From assembly GCF_900230195.1 (NCBI RefSeq), contig NZ_OCNE01000028.1:1-63014 (forward strand): a stretch of 63,014 nucleotides of DNA, in the 5' to 3' direction. Positions 42,772 through 52,161 of this stretch are shown one piece after another. Made by a program: the position numbers and the translations under genes. Each line of letters opens with the position of its first letter. The stretch's first letter is position 1. Origin of the DNA: Streptomyces zhaozhouensis (lineage in GTDB: Bacteria; Actinomycetota; Actinomycetes; Streptomycetales; Streptomycetaceae). The notes under the pieces were generated by a model. That model was given only the letters and a program-made list of their open reading frames with translations. It was not told where the DNA came from and made no database searches.

Positions 42772-44693
42772 TGATGCTGGACTTCTTGTCGCCCGTGACC
42801 GATTGGGTGATGGCCAACCCCTACCTCGTGGTGGCCATGACGGTCAGCATCGCGCTGACGCTCACCGTGGTGCTGATCGCCGCCCGGAAGATGCCCAAGC
42901 CCCTGGAAGGCATCGGCCCCCAGGCGGTGGTCGCGCTCGGAGGCGTCGGCGTCTCCGTCTACGGGCTGTGGCACTTTGCCATCGACCTGGCTGGCCTGCC
43001 GCCGGTGATGGCGGTCGGCTTCATCGCGGTCTTCGACGCCGCTGAACTGACGCTCCTGCTGATGATGTACCGGGGAGCCGACCCGGAGAAGGGCTGGACA
43101 CCCGAGCTGCGGCTGATGCACCGCACCGCCTGGCTGCTGGTGTGCTTCTCCGCTGGGATGAACGCCGTCCACGCCCCGACTGGGTGGGCGATGCCCGTCC
43201 TCGGGGCGATCCCGCCCCTGGCAGCGTGGCTGATTGAGCTGAAGCTCCGCGCCAAGCTCTACGACCCGGACGCGGAAGACGAAGAGGCCAAGCCCGGCCC
43301 GCTCCGGCTGCTGATCCTGGCCTGGCAGCACGGCTGGTCCACTCTGTTCGCCGTCCTGGGCCTGGACGCCGCCGACCGCGGCTCTCAGATCGCCCGCGCC
43401 GCCATGGCCCAGCGGGCCGCCGCCCGCGTCTACCGTCTGCGGCTGGCCATCGAGGCACAGAAGCGGCTCACCGCCGCCGACGGGCCAAGGCAGCGGGGCC
43501 GTGCCGATCGCCGGGTCAGCAAGCTCCGGCGCGTCGCCCAGCGGGCGATCGACCGCGCGGACGTCGCCACCGACCCGGAGCAGGCCCTCGCCCTGGCCCG
43601 CCGGATGGCCGCGCTCACCGGCGTGGACGGCGTCGCCCAAGCAACCTACAGCGACGCCCCGGCGGTGATGGACATGCTCGAGACGCTCGCCGTTGTGCCG
43701 AGCGCGCAGCGCATCAGCGCGAACACGCGCGCCATGGAAGCCGAAGCCGCGCGGCAGCGCGCGGAAGACGCTCGACAGCGCGCGGAGACCGCGCGGCAGC
43801 GCGCGGTAGAGGAAACCGACGCCGCGCGGGAGGAGTTGAGTCGCCTTCACACCGCGCGCGCCGAAGCCGAAAAGGAGGCACAGCAGGCAACCGAACAGGC
43901 CGAGAACGCGCGGCAGGAAGCCGAGCGCGCGGAGAGCGCGCGGCGCGACGCCGACACCGCGCGGCAGCGCGCGGAAGACAACGCCGCCACCGCCGAGCGC
44001 CGCGCGCGGCAGCTCGCCGACGACGCCGACCTCTCGCGCGAGCGCCTGGAACGCACCGAGTCCGAGCTGCACCGCCTGGAGCAGCAGACCGACACCGCGC
44101 GGCAGGGCCGGCACGGCACCGAGGACCAGCTCGCCGCGCTGCGCCGGGACCTGGAAGGCCTGCAGGCAGCCACCTCGCGTGCCGAGGCCGCCTACAACGA
44201 GGCCGAAGGCCAGGCCCGCGAGGCCCGGGTGGCGGTCACCGAACGGCAGCAGGAGCTGGACCGGCTCGATCAGGCCCTCCACCAGCACAACGAGACCGTT
44301 CAGCGAGCCGAGCACTCCGCTCGGGAAGCGCAGCGCGAGGCCCGGGCCGCTGCCGAGCGGGCTGCCGCGCAGCAGCGGCAGGCCAGCGAGATCACCGCGC
44401 TGTTGGAGAAGCTGCGCGGTGACCTCACCGAGCACCTCACCGACGGTCCGACTCCGGGACGCGGCGGTCGACTCTTCGAGTCCGACGCCAAGCAAGCGGG
44501 TTGGGAGCTCTACCGCGCGGAGACAAGCGCTGGCCGCGCGGAGCCGAGCGCCGCTGAACTCGCCGAGCGTTTCGGGGTCGCCCCCGGCAACGCACGCAAC
44601 TGGCTGCGCGAGTTCAGGGCGGCCCGAGCCCGGGAGCTCGCGCGGCCCGCCGCGCGCACCGAGCCGGTCAACGGCACCCCCATCCCGGCCTGA
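42771..44693 (+). CDS. DUF2637/Spd-like membrane protein with long coiled coil and C-terminal HTH
   Basis: 640 residues. Four to five membrane segments lie within the first 160 residues (VVAMTVSIALTLTVVLIAAR, VVALGGVGVSVYGLWHFAID, VMAVGFIAVFDAAELTLLLM, VLGAIPPLAAWLIEL), as in Spd and DUF2637 proteins of Streptomyces plasmids. A coiled coil of Ala/Arg/Glu heptads runs from about 325 to 555. The end (AAELAERFGVAPGNARNWLR) is a helix-turn-helix. This could tether plasmid DNA to the membrane for transfer or intramycelial spread; inferred. Confidence 0.75.
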   Translation: MMLDFLSPVTDWVMANPYLVVAMTVSIALTLTVVLIAARKMPKPLEGIGPQAVVALGGVGVSVYGLWHFAIDLAGLPPVMAVGFIAVFDAAELTLLLMMYRGADPEKGWTPELRLMHRTAWLLVCFSAGMNAVHAPTGWAMPVLGAIPPLAAWLIELKLRAKLYDPDAEDEEAKPGPLRLLILAWQHGWSTLFAVLGLDAADRGSQIARAAMAQRAAARVYRLRLAIEAQKRLTAADGPRQRGRADRRVSKLRRVAQRAIDRADVATDPEQALALARRMAALTGVDGVAQATYSDAPAVMDMLETLAVVPSAQRISANTRAMEAEAARQRAEDARQRAETARQRAVEETDAAREELSRLHTARAEAEKEAQQATEQAENARQEAERAESARRDADTARQRAEDNAATAERRARQLADDADLSRERLERTESELHRLEQQTDTARQGRHGTEDQLAALRRDLEGLQAATSRAEAAYNEAEGQAREARVAVTERQQELDRLDQALHQHNETVQRAEHSAREAQREARAAAERAAAQQRQASEITALLEKLRGDLTEHLTDGPTPGRGGRLFESDAKQAGWELYRAETSAGRAEPSAAELAERFGVAPGNARNWLREFRAARARELARPAARTEPVNGTPIPA

Positions 44694-44772
44694 CGCGCAC
44701 CAGCCGAGCGCGTAGCCGCGCGTGGAACGTTCGGCCGCGCGTCCATCGCGCGGCCGCCCCGGCACCACCGGT

Positions 44773-44805
44773 GAGGCCCAGCCCGCAGCTATCGGGCTGG
44801 GCCTC
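44773..44805. terminator. Intergenic hairpin
   Basis: GAGGCCCAGCCCG (44773-44785) pairs with 44793-44805 around a 7-base loop. Confidence 0.65.
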
Positions 44806-44854
44806 GCCGCAACTGCCGGAACCGACCAGCAAAAGCACGAGAGATCGGGAGTTC

Positions 44855-45400
44855 ATGATGACCGATGAGCAGCAGCAGGAGACACCGAGGTGGACCTCGG
44901 ACCATCTCCAGACCGAGCAGGGTGTGGCCCTGTACGCGGACCAGATCCGCGCGATTTTCCGGGACTACGCCCGCGATTTCCGGGCCCTGGCGGACGAGGT
45001 CCGCCGGGACGCGCAGGCCGCCCCGGTAGAGGGCGACAACGCGGTCACCTCCTGGTTGCACGCCCGTCAGCTGGCGCGCGGGCTGCGGCAGATGGCCCGG
45101 CACTCCGAGCTGATCGTTAAGGCCGGCAAGCAGCTGGAGACCGACCACCGTCGGGTGCGGGTGCAGTTGCCGGCGGCGCGGCGGCAGAAGGCCGCGGCGA
45201 GGGCGGCGAAGAAGCGCGCCGCCCTCGCCGCACGCCAGCAGGGAGCGCTCGGGGCTGGCGGTGGCGGGGTTGAGGGGACGGGCGTGGGGCGTGCGGTGGA
45301 GCACGTGGCCGGCACCGACACCGGCCAGGGCCAGGAGCGGGTCGACCAGCAGCCGGCGACGCCGTTCGGGGCGCTCTTCGGGACCGGTGGCGGCCGGTGA
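44855..45400 (+). CDS. Transfer-region helical protein
   Basis: 181 residues from ATG 44855. ALYADQIRAIFRDYARDFRA ... LIVKAGKQLETDHRRVRVQL is helical, with a Lys/Ala-rich stretch (KAAARAAKKRAALAAR) and a Gly-rich tail. Its TGA overlaps the next start (GTGA). Not recognised. Confidence 0.62.
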   Translation: MMTDEQQQETPRWTSDHLQTEQGVALYADQIRAIFRDYARDFRALADEVRRDAQAAPVEGDNAVTSWLHARQLARGLRQMARHSELIVKAGKQLETDHRRVRVQLPAARRQKAAARAAKKRAALAARQQGALGAGGGGVEGTGVGRAVEHVAGTDTGQGQERVDQQPATPFGALFGTGGGR

Positions 45401-45630
45401 ACCGCGCGGCGCGGGCCGAGCGGCGGCGGCAGAACCTGGCGGACCACTACAACTCCCGTCAGGCCGCCGCCGGGTCGGAGCGGGAGCTGGCCGGAGTGAT
45501 GTGGGACTACGCCCGGGGGATCGCGACGGGCCGTGCGGAGAGCGCGGACGATCCGGTGTGGCGGGAGCTGGCGGCGCTACTCCACACCTGGTGCCAACGC
45601 CAAGGAGGTCACAGTGGTCACGGTGGGTGA
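45397..45630 (+). CDS. Small helical protein coupled to the preceding gene
   Basis: 77 residues from GTG 45397. NRAARAERRRQNLADHYNSR is basic, then GVMWDYARGIATGRAESADD and a His/Gly tail. Its role is unknown; the overlap indicates stoichiometric production with its neighbour. Confidence 0.58.
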   Translation: MNRAARAERRRQNLADHYNSRQAAAGSERELAGVMWDYARGIATGRAESADDPVWRELAALLHTWCQRQGGHSGHGG

Positions 45631-45755
45631 CTTGTTGTTGTTGTTGCCGGCCCCCGGCGCTGCGGGTCCCGAGGGGGCGAGGCGCGCGCGCGACGTGCGC
45701 GCGCGAGGATGCCGTGCTCCTCACGGCCTGTCAACTCCCGAAGGAGGGCTGAACG

Positions 45756-47888
45756 ATGCCTGACGACGGCGGGCGGGTGATCAACTTCCCGCTGGTGGGC
45801 TTGCGGCCGCCGGCGGACCCGCCCGGTGCGGGGCCGCAGAGCGGGGCCCAGCCGCCCCCGGACCCGGGGGGCCCCGGTAGTGGGGAGCCCACAACCGCGT
45901 GGCCGGCCATCACCGGCGGGCCAGGGGTGCTGGTGCCGCCGCCGGCGCTGTCCCTGCCCCCGATCGTCCCGGCCGGTGACGGCCAGGTCGACGGCCCCGG
46001 CGAGGGGTGGGTGTCGCCGTCAGGGGCCGGAGAGCGGCTGGGGGCGCGGGGCGGGGCGGCGCTGGGAGTGCTGGTCGCGGCCGGGATCACGGTGGCAGCG
46101 GTGCGCGGGACCAGCGGGCTGGCCCGGTGGGTGCGTAGCCGTGGCGAGCACCACCAGGCGGTGCGGCAACGCGCCGCGGCCGGCACGACCGGAGCCTCGG
46201 TTACGCCGGGCGGGGCGGGCGGGCGGCGGGTGCCGCCCGGCCCGGAATGGGGGCGGGGCGCTGGCCCGGCCGGCGGGCGGCTGGGCACCGGCCGGACCGG
46301 CGCCGGTCTCGGGGCCGGTGGCCTCGGTGCCGGCGGCGGCCGGGCGGGAAGCCCGAGCGGCGGCATCGGCCCGCGCTCGCGCGGCGGTGGGCGGGGAGAG
46401 GGCGGCCTGGCCGGTCACCGCACGGCCAGCGGACACGGAGCGGCCGGTGGCCGCGGCGCGGGTTCCTCCAGCCTCAGCTCCGGAACCGGCTCGCGAGCCA
46501 GTTCCGGGGGCCGGGGCGGTGGTGGCCGGGACGGGACCTCGTCCTCCTCCTGGTCCCCGCAGAGGTCGTCCTCCGGGTCAGGGACCGGCGCCCGCGGGGC
46601 CGGTCTCGGAGGAGGGGGAGGCCGGGGCGACGGCAGCGGTCGGCGGGATCGGCCCTCCAGCGGGGTGTTGGGGCTGGGCGCCAACCGCGTCCCCCACCCC
46701 CGCTCCCACCACGGCGGCGGGGGCGGGTTCGGCGCCGGCGCCCGCGCGGTCGGCGGGGCCGTGGGCGGGTTGTCCGGGCGGCTGGCCGGGCGCGTGCGGC
46801 GAGAACAGCGTGCCGAGGCCCGCGACCGGCGGGCGCGGGTGTTGGAGGCCGACACCTCTTCCCGCCAGCGACTGAAGAAAGCGAGGAAGGACGCGCGGAC
46901 CCGGCGTGACGCGACCCGCGATGAGCGCCGGGCCAAGCGCAAGGAGCGCTGGGAGTCGGCCCAAGAGAAGGGCCGGACGTCGCGGGCGTGGTGGGACCGC
47001 CTCCAGGCCCGCCTGGAGCTGGGCTCGGTGCTGGCCGCCCACCAGGGACAGCAGGCCACCGACGAGGCCGGTGGGCAGGAGACCGAAGCGAGTCCGCCGC
47101 CCGACGGCGGTGGTGGCGCGGGCGGTTGGTCGCCGCCGCCCGGTCCGGGAGGGGCGTGGGCTGGGCGTGGAGCCCCGACGCCGCCGCCGGCCTGGACCGA
47201 GCCCGACACCTACCACGTCGAGCGCGTCGACCCCGAGCCCGAACCGGACCCCGAGCCGGCGCCGGTGGCGGCCCTGACCGCCGCCCCGCCCGAGGCGCCC
47301 CGGCCCGCCAGCAGTGAACAGGAGCCCCCCATGAACGACCAGGAGAGCGCCCCTCGGGTGACGTTGACGAAGACCACCACCGTGGCGTCCGCCACGGTCG
47401 TCAGCGAGTCCGTCACCGTCACCCCGACCCCACCGCCGCCGCCGCCGCCGGCGGCGGTGCCGGTGGCCGGTCTGGCCCGGTCGGCATCCCAGACGGTCGG
47501 CCCGGTCGACGGCGACGACGGCGAGCTGACGATCTACGACCTGATCGAGTCGGACGCCGAGGTCGCCGACGAGATCCTCGCCCGCGTCGACATCGCGCGC
47601 CAGGACGCCGCCGACGCCGCGGCCCTCGCACGCCGCATGGAACAGCTGCTGGAGACCATCACCCGGTGGCGTATCCCCGGCGCGCTGCGCCGCTGGGCGG
47701 TCCGGCTGGTCGAGCAGTCGACCCGCATCGCGGCCGACGCCGCCGCGCTCGCCGACCAACTCCCGCGCGCCTCCGAGGCCATCGCGATCGCCGGCCGCCG
47801 CGCGGCCGAACGCCACCAGCCGCTGGCCGACACCGTCCGCGACCTGGGCCACGCGGCACCGGCCGAAACCCCCTACCACAAGGAGTAG
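45756..47888 (+). CDS. Large low-complexity transfer protein with one membrane segment
   Basis: 710 residues. After a Pro/Gly start, a single hydrophobic segment (AALGVLVAAGITVAAV, about 105-120) precedes 230 residues of Gly/Ser/Arg repeats, a basic helix (RQRLKKARKDARTRRDATRD ... RRAKRKERWESA), a Pro-rich hinge and a C-terminal helical domain (DEILARVDIARQDAADAAAL ... LVEQSTRIAADAAALADQLP). It resembles peptidoglycan- or surface-related transfer proteins in layout only. Confidence 0.65.
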   Translation: MPDDGGRVINFPLVGLRPPADPPGAGPQSGAQPPPDPGGPGSGEPTTAWPAITGGPGVLVPPPALSLPPIVPAGDGQVDGPGEGWVSPSGAGERLGARGGAALGVLVAAGITVAAVRGTSGLARWVRSRGEHHQAVRQRAAAGTTGASVTPGGAGGRRVPPGPEWGRGAGPAGGRLGTGRTGAGLGAGGLGAGGGRAGSPSGGIGPRSRGGGRGEGGLAGHRTASGHGAAGGRGAGSSSLSSGTGSRASSGGRGGGGRDGTSSSSWSPQRSSSGSGTGARGAGLGGGGGRGDGSGRRDRPSSGVLGLGANRVPHPRSHHGGGGGFGAGARAVGGAVGGLSGRLAGRVRREQRAEARDRRARVLEADTSSRQRLKKARKDARTRRDATRDERRAKRKERWESAQEKGRTSRAWWDRLQARLELGSVLAAHQGQQATDEAGGQETEASPPPDGGGGAGGWSPPPGPGGAWAGRGAPTPPPAWTEPDTYHVERVDPEPEPDPEPAPVAALTAAPPEAPRPASSEQEPPMNDQESAPRVTLTKTTTVASATVVSESVTVTPTPPPPPPPAAVPVAGLARSASQTVGPVDGDDGELTIYDLIESDAEVADEILARVDIARQDAADAAALARRMEQLLETITRWRIPGALRRWAVRLVEQSTRIAADAAALADQLPRASEAIAIAGRRAAERHQPLADTVRDLGHAAPAETPYHKE

Positions 47889-47891
47889 TGC

Positions 47892-48629
47892 ATGAGCGAC
47901 GACGACAGGCTGCCGGCGGTCCGGCGCGGCGGGCCGCTGGTCCCGCCACCGCAGGCCCGCACCCCGGCCGTGCCCCCCGACACACCCCCGGCCGCGCCGG
48001 CATCCCCGACCCCTCCGGGTCGATGGGCGGCCCTGTTCAACGGCCTGCGACCCGCAGCTCGGAGCGCGCGCCGGGAGGCAGCCCCGCCGCCGGTCGCCAC
48101 CGAGACGCGTCCGGTCCGCGAGACCGCCACCCCGCCCCCCGCACCGCCGGAGCCGCCGACCGTGCCGCCGGCGGCGGTGGCGTCGCCCGCCCCGAGCCCC
48201 GGCGCGGGGTCGGGGGCCGCCGTGGTGGCCGCGGCCAACGGCGCGGTCGGCATCCTGGGCGACGCGGTCCGCTACGGACAGGTGATCGCCGGCCTCACCG
48301 CGGCCGGCCGGGCCCTGTCCGGAGTGGGCCGGCGCGTGCGCGAGACCTACGCCTACGTCGAGGACTGCGCCCGCTCGGTAGAGCACCAGGCAGACCTGGC
48401 CGCCGCGTTGGACGTCGATGCCGACACCGTCGGCGAGCACCGCCAGGCCGCCACCGTCGCCCGCGCCGCGCTGGCCTCCTCCCGCCAACTGGCCGCCCAA
48501 CTGGACGAACTGTCCAGGGCGTTCGAGCAGGCGCGGGCGGCGCACGAGACCGACTACGGCCCCGTCGTCCAACAGGCCCAGGCCATGACCGTGCCGATGG
48601 CCGACCGGCGCTTCTACCGCAACCGATAG
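47892..48629 (+). CDS. Pro-rich transfer protein with helical C-terminus
   Basis: 245 residues, 3 bases after the preceding stop. Residues 1-105 are Pro/Ala-rich. The rest (VGILGDAVRYGQVIAGLTAA ... ARSVEHQADLAAALDVDADT ... QLAAQLDELSRAFEQARAAH) is helical and resembles a short version of the C-terminus of the previous protein. The two may form a complex. Confidence 0.62.
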   Translation: MSDDDRLPAVRRGGPLVPPPQARTPAVPPDTPPAAPASPTPPGRWAALFNGLRPAARSARREAAPPPVATETRPVRETATPPPAPPEPPTVPPAAVASPAPSPGAGSGAAVVAAANGAVGILGDAVRYGQVIAGLTAAGRALSGVGRRVRETYAYVEDCARSVEHQADLAAALDVDADTVGEHRQAATVARAALASSRQLAAQLDELSRAFEQARAAHETDYGPVVQQAQAMTVPMADRRFYRNR

Positions 48630-48660
48630 GACCCGTAGCACCCGACGTTTCCCAGCCGAA

Positions 48661-48689
48661 GGGGCGGCCCCGTGGTGCGGGGCCGCCCC
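48661..48689. terminator. Intergenic hairpin
   Basis: GGGGCGGCCCCG (48661-48672) pairs with 48678-48689 around a 5-base loop. Confidence 0.65.
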
Positions 48690-48730
48690 CTCGCGCTTCC
48701 AGAACACAACCCCGGAGAGGAGTCGGGCAG

Positions 48731-49624
48731 ATGATGCCCACGATCGAGCGGGTGCGCGGCGCGATCCGCGCGACCCGCGACGCCGCCGGCAGGGTCGCCA
48801 CCCTGACCGGCACGGCCGCCCTGGTCGCCACGGCCGCCACCGGCCCCAGCCCCGCGGCGGTCTTAGTCGCCCTGCCCACCACGGCGGCGGCGACGGCCGG
48901 CGGCTACGCCGTCACCGTCCTGTCGCAACGCGAGACACCCCACTGGCTGGCCCGGGGCCTGTACCTGGTTCCGGGCGTCACCCTCGCCATCCAACTCCTC
49001 GCGGCCCAGCTGGTCGGTGGGTGGTGGCAGTGGGGGGCGGCGGCGGTCTGGACCGGGGCGGTCTGGGCGGTCCGCCCCGCGCGCTGGGCCCGCGACCTGA
49101 TCTCCCCACCCACCGCCATCGCCGCAGAGGGCGAAAGCCGCATCGAGGAGGTCTACGGCATCGTCCAGGCCCCCCAGCCGACGGCGCCGGAGATCAACCT
49201 CACCGGCCCGCTGGAAGCCCGGGTCGCCTCGTTCTGGGCCGGCTACGTGGCCGCCGACGGCGGGCCGGCCCCCGGCACCCGCCTCGAACAGCTGGAGGTG
49301 AGCGGTCCGCGCCAGTGGGCCGCGCACATCGTCGCCCCCGCCGGCCAGCCGGTCGGCACCGTCTCCATCCCCCACCTGTCCGCCCTCATGGACACCCCCG
49401 AAGACCTCATCACCATCGGGCCGGTCCCCGGCTCCGGCTCCGGCCGCCGCCAGATCCGCGTCGGCACCACCGGCCCGGACACCTTCGCCGCGCTGTGGGA
49501 GCAGCAGATCGCTCCCGTCGCGATGCCCGGCACCACCATCACCCGCGTGCGCCTCGGCACCGCCGACGGCGCCGAGATCCCCACCCCCCGCCACATCCTC
49601 GCCCCACCGAAGGAACAGCCATGA
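48731..49624 (+). CDS. Membrane protein upstream of traB
   Basis: 297 residues from ATG 48731. Three or four membrane segments lie in residues 20-115 (AALVATAATGPSPAAVLVAL, LVPGVTLAIQLLAAQLVGGW, WGAAAVWTGAVWAV). A soluble C-terminal domain follows (LTGPLEARVASFWAGYVAAD ... FAALWEQQIAPVAMPGTTIT). It overlaps traB by ATGA. In related plasmids the protein before the FtsK-like ATPase supplies its membrane part, so a TraB partner is likely. Confidence 0.72.
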   Translation: MMPTIERVRGAIRATRDAAGRVATLTGTAALVATAATGPSPAAVLVALPTTAAATAGGYAVTVLSQRETPHWLARGLYLVPGVTLAIQLLAAQLVGGWWQWGAAAVWTGAVWAVRPARWARDLISPPTAIAAEGESRIEEVYGIVQAPQPTAPEINLTGPLEARVASFWAGYVAADGGPAPGTRLEQLEVSGPRQWAAHIVAPAGQPVGTVSIPHLSALMDTPEDLITIGPVPGSGSGRRQIRVGTTGPDTFAALWEQQIAPVAMPGTTITRVRLGTADGAEIPTPRHILAPPKEQP

Positions 49625-51285
49625 CCCGTCCCGCGACGACCCGTTCCGTGCCGGCCGCGATGCGGCCCGAGGTCGCCGAGATCCACCTCGCCGTCCCGCC
49701 CGGCCAGCTCGTCCAGTACGACCACTCCCGCCTCGTCTCCGCGCTGCGCCCCTACGGCGTCACCGACCCGTCCACCGTCCTGGTAGAGACCGACGGCGCC
49801 GGCGGCGCGATCCTGACCGTCTACGCACGGCCCCCGCTGGAGACCCTCCCCGCCGCCCGCGGCGAGGACCTCGTCATGGACGCCCACGGCTACATCACCG
49901 TCGGCCGCTGGCACGACGGCGAACCCGCCCGGATGCGCCTGTACATCCCGGGCTCCGGCGCTCAGCGGGCCGCGATGTTCGGCACCACCGGCGCCGGCAA
50001 ATCCCGCGCGCTCCAGCTCCTCCTCGCGGCGGAGAAGCGCTCCGGGATCGCCTCTTGGGTCGCCGACCTCAAGGGCGGCCAGTCCGTCCCCGAAGCCCGC
50101 GGCAACGTCTCCGTGCGGGTCACCACCCAGGAGGGCGCCATCGTCATGCTGATGGCGGGCCTGTGGGAAGCCGAAGACCGCATGGAGCGGTACGCCGCCG
50201 CCGGCCGGTCCGCGTTCGTCATCGGGCGCCCCGACCGGCTGCTGTCCCTGCGGATCGACGAGGCCAACCGGCTGCTCGCCCCGTCCGCGTCCTACCGCGC
50301 GGTCGGCGCCCACCTGATCACCGAGGCCGGCCGCGCCGGCCGCTCCGTCGGCGAGGGCGTCGGCATCGCGGCCCAGGCCGCCCACATCGACGAACTGGGC
50401 GGTTCCGACACGTTGCGCGCGATGCTGCGGGAGGGCGAGACCGTCCTGCTGCGCTGGTCCTCGGGCATGATGGCCTCCCTCGTCGGCGACGGCCTGCTGC
50501 CCGACGACGCGGTCCTCGTTCCCATCCCCCGCGAGGCCGGCCCCCGCCGCCTCACCTCCCGGTTCGACCGCCCGGCCGGCGGCGCCCGCCCCCCGGGCGG
50601 ATCCACCGGCGGCATGGCCTACCTCCTCGGCAGCCACCGCCCCAGCTCCCTGATGCGGTTCTTTCGCGTCGGGTCGCTGGGGGAAGTCGAGGGCGCCGAC
50701 CCGGAGATCCTCGCCCTCTACGGCCCCGGCGACCCCCCGCACCTGGATACCATCTCCCCCCGCCTGGCCGCCTGGCACGACCTCGCCCGACAAGAGGGCG
50801 CCCTGGACCGCCACGCCGCCCAGCTCCCCCAGATCGCGGCCGGCTTGTGCGAGGAGAACCAGACCCTGGGGAGGAATCAGGCGCTGCTGGCGGCGGCCGG
50901 CTGGCTGGTGGAGAGCGCCCGACCGACCGAGTCCACCACCCTCACCACCCCCGAGAATCAGGAGCGCGAGCAGGAGCAGGAAGCTCCCGCCCCGGCCCTA
51001 GCGGTCGAAACGCCCCCTCCCGCGCCGTCCCGGCCCCCCCTGCCCGACCTCCCCGACACCAACACCGCCGGAGGAGGAAGCGGTTCCGGTCACCAGACGG
51101 CCGCCGCCCGTGTCCTGGCCGCCCTCGCCACCGGCACCACCCTCACCAAACAGCAACTCCTGGAGACGCTCGCCGCAGACGGAGGCCGGCAGTTGTCCAA
51201 CTCTCGCATCAACACGGTGCTGTCCGAGATGACCCAATCCGGCCGCATCATCTCCCCCAACCGCGGCCACTACCAGCTCCCCTGA
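49621..51285 (+). CDS. traB: FtsK/SpoIIIE-type transfer ATPase (TraB-like)
   Basis: 554 residues. Walker A GTTGAGKS (121-128), the FtsK-type WVADLKGGQS (146-155) and Walker B LLSLRIDEAN (207-216) define a hexameric double-stranded DNA translocase. After a Pro-rich linker the end (AARVLAALATGTTLTKQQLL ... LSNSRINTVLSEMTQ) is a winged helix like the DNA-recognition domain of TraB. Single-protein, double-stranded transfer is the Streptomyces mode. The membrane part appears to be in the upstream gene. Confidence 0.87.
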   Translation: MTRPATTRSVPAAMRPEVAEIHLAVPPGQLVQYDHSRLVSALRPYGVTDPSTVLVETDGAGGAILTVYARPPLETLPAARGEDLVMDAHGYITVGRWHDGEPARMRLYIPGSGAQRAAMFGTTGAGKSRALQLLLAAEKRSGIASWVADLKGGQSVPEARGNVSVRVTTQEGAIVMLMAGLWEAEDRMERYAAAGRSAFVIGRPDRLLSLRIDEANRLLAPSASYRAVGAHLITEAGRAGRSVGEGVGIAAQAAHIDELGGSDTLRAMLREGETVLLRWSSGMMASLVGDGLLPDDAVLVPIPREAGPRRLTSRFDRPAGGARPPGGSTGGMAYLLGSHRPSSLMRFFRVGSLGEVEGADPEILALYGPGDPPHLDTISPRLAAWHDLARQEGALDRHAAQLPQIAAGLCEENQTLGRNQALLAAAGWLVESARPTESTTLTTPENQEREQEQEAPAPALAVETPPPAPSRPPLPDLPDTNTAGGGSGSGHQTAAARVLAALATGTTLTKQQLLETLAADGGRQLSNSRINTVLSEMTQSGRIISPNRGHYQLP

Positions 51286-51339
51286 CGGGTTCTCACAAGA
51301 ACCCGCCCGACCCCCGCTTCTCCCGCCATCCTGGAATGC

Positions 51340-51489
51340 ATGGACTTCGAGTACCACTGCTGGCGCTGCTGGGAGACCAACGTCATCTGGGGGAAGAAGG
51401 TCGCCTCCTTCTGGCACGACAAGTACCGGCTCCCGCCCGACTTCGAGTGCTGGAACTGCGGCGCCATCAACGACCTCACCGACGACTAA
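51340..51489 (+). CDS. 49-residue zinc-ribbon protein
   Basis: MDFEYHCWRCWETNVIWGKK ... FECWNCGAINDLTDD. Two CxxC pairs 29 residues apart form a complete zinc ribbon. ATG 51340 follows CTGGA and the gene lies between traB and a hairpin. It probably binds nucleic acid or a protein of the transfer machine. Confidence 0.7.
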   Translation: MDFEYHCWRCWETNVIWGKKVASFWHDKYRLPPDFECWNCGAINDLTDD

Positions 51490-51525
51490 CCACCCGCCCG
51501 GAAACCCGGGCCCAACCCGCGCCAC

Positions 51526-51560
51526 CGAAGGGCGCTGCCAACTCCCGGCAGCGCCCTTCG
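51526..51560. terminator. Intergenic hairpin
   Basis: CGAAGGGCGCTGCC (51526-51539) pairs with 51547-51560 around a 7-base loop. Confidence 0.65.
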
Positions 51561-51589
51561 GCGTTCCCGGACCCGAAAGGAAACCCGCC

Positions 51590-52135
51590 GTGGCCACCAC
51601 GCACCCGCAGGCCGCCGCCACGGCGGCCGCAACCACCCTCACCTCGGTCACCGAGGTGGACCTGGAGACCCGCCTCGCCGCCGTCGACGCCAGCATGACC
51701 GTTCGTCTGGAAGCAGCACTGCTGCGCCTGGACATCGACGCCGCCGCCCCGGAAACAACCATTCCGTTCGAGGACGCCGACACCGAGGCTCTGAGCGCCT
51801 ACGTCGCCCGTACCCAGCCCCCGCCGACCCCGACCTACCGCACGCCCGTGGCCGCGCTCCTCGAGCGCGCCGCCCACCGGATCGATCGCGACGGCTGGTG
51901 CCGCGACGCCACCCGAGACGCGGCCGGCGCCCGCTGCCTCTACGGCGGCATCGCGATCGAAGCCGCCACGGCCAGCGAAGAAGACGCCGCGCTCAAGCTG
52001 CTCCTAGAGACCATCCAACGCCATGACCCCAGCACCCGCACCATCCCCTCCCACAACGCCAGCCTGCGCAGCGGCGCCAACGCCGTGCAACTCCTCACCA
52101 AGGCCGCGCAGCTCGCGCACGCCCGCAGCCAGTGA
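51590..52135 (+). CDS. DUF6197-like protein
   Basis: 181 residues. AALLERAAHRIDRDGWCRDA ... GARCLYGGIAIEAAT, and a C-terminal NAVQLLTKAAQLA, follow the small actinomycete family with the pattern IxxxGWCxG...GxxCLxGA, function unknown. The N-terminal 75 residues are extra and helical. Confidence 0.65.
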   Translation: MATTHPQAAATAAATTLTSVTEVDLETRLAAVDASMTVRLEAALLRLDIDAAAPETTIPFEDADTEALSAYVARTQPPPTPTYRTPVAALLERAAHRIDRDGWCRDATRDAAGARCLYGGIAIEAATASEEDAALKLLLETIQRHDPSTRTIPSHNASLRSGANAVQLLTKAAQLAHARSQ

Positions 52136-52161
52136 ATCCCGACCGAGAGGAACGAGATCCG

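Noticed and set aside
42741..44768. 675-residue minus-strand frame
   Set aside because: Shadow of the membrane and coiled-coil gene; leucine/glycine-rich mirror of its repeats.
45680..45705. GC-alternating palindrome before the 45756 gene
   Set aside because: Simple CG alternation in a short gap; no second copy and no flanking signal to support a specific role.
46578..48707. 709-residue minus-strand frame
   Set aside because: Antisense to two well-spaced transfer genes, low complexity, no ribosome binding site.
43080..50705. GACCCGGA octamers (43080, 43263, 43572, 50698) as TraB recognition repeats
   Set aside because: Four copies in this GC content are close to chance, and they fall in Asp-Pro-Glu/Asp codons without clustering as a clt locus.
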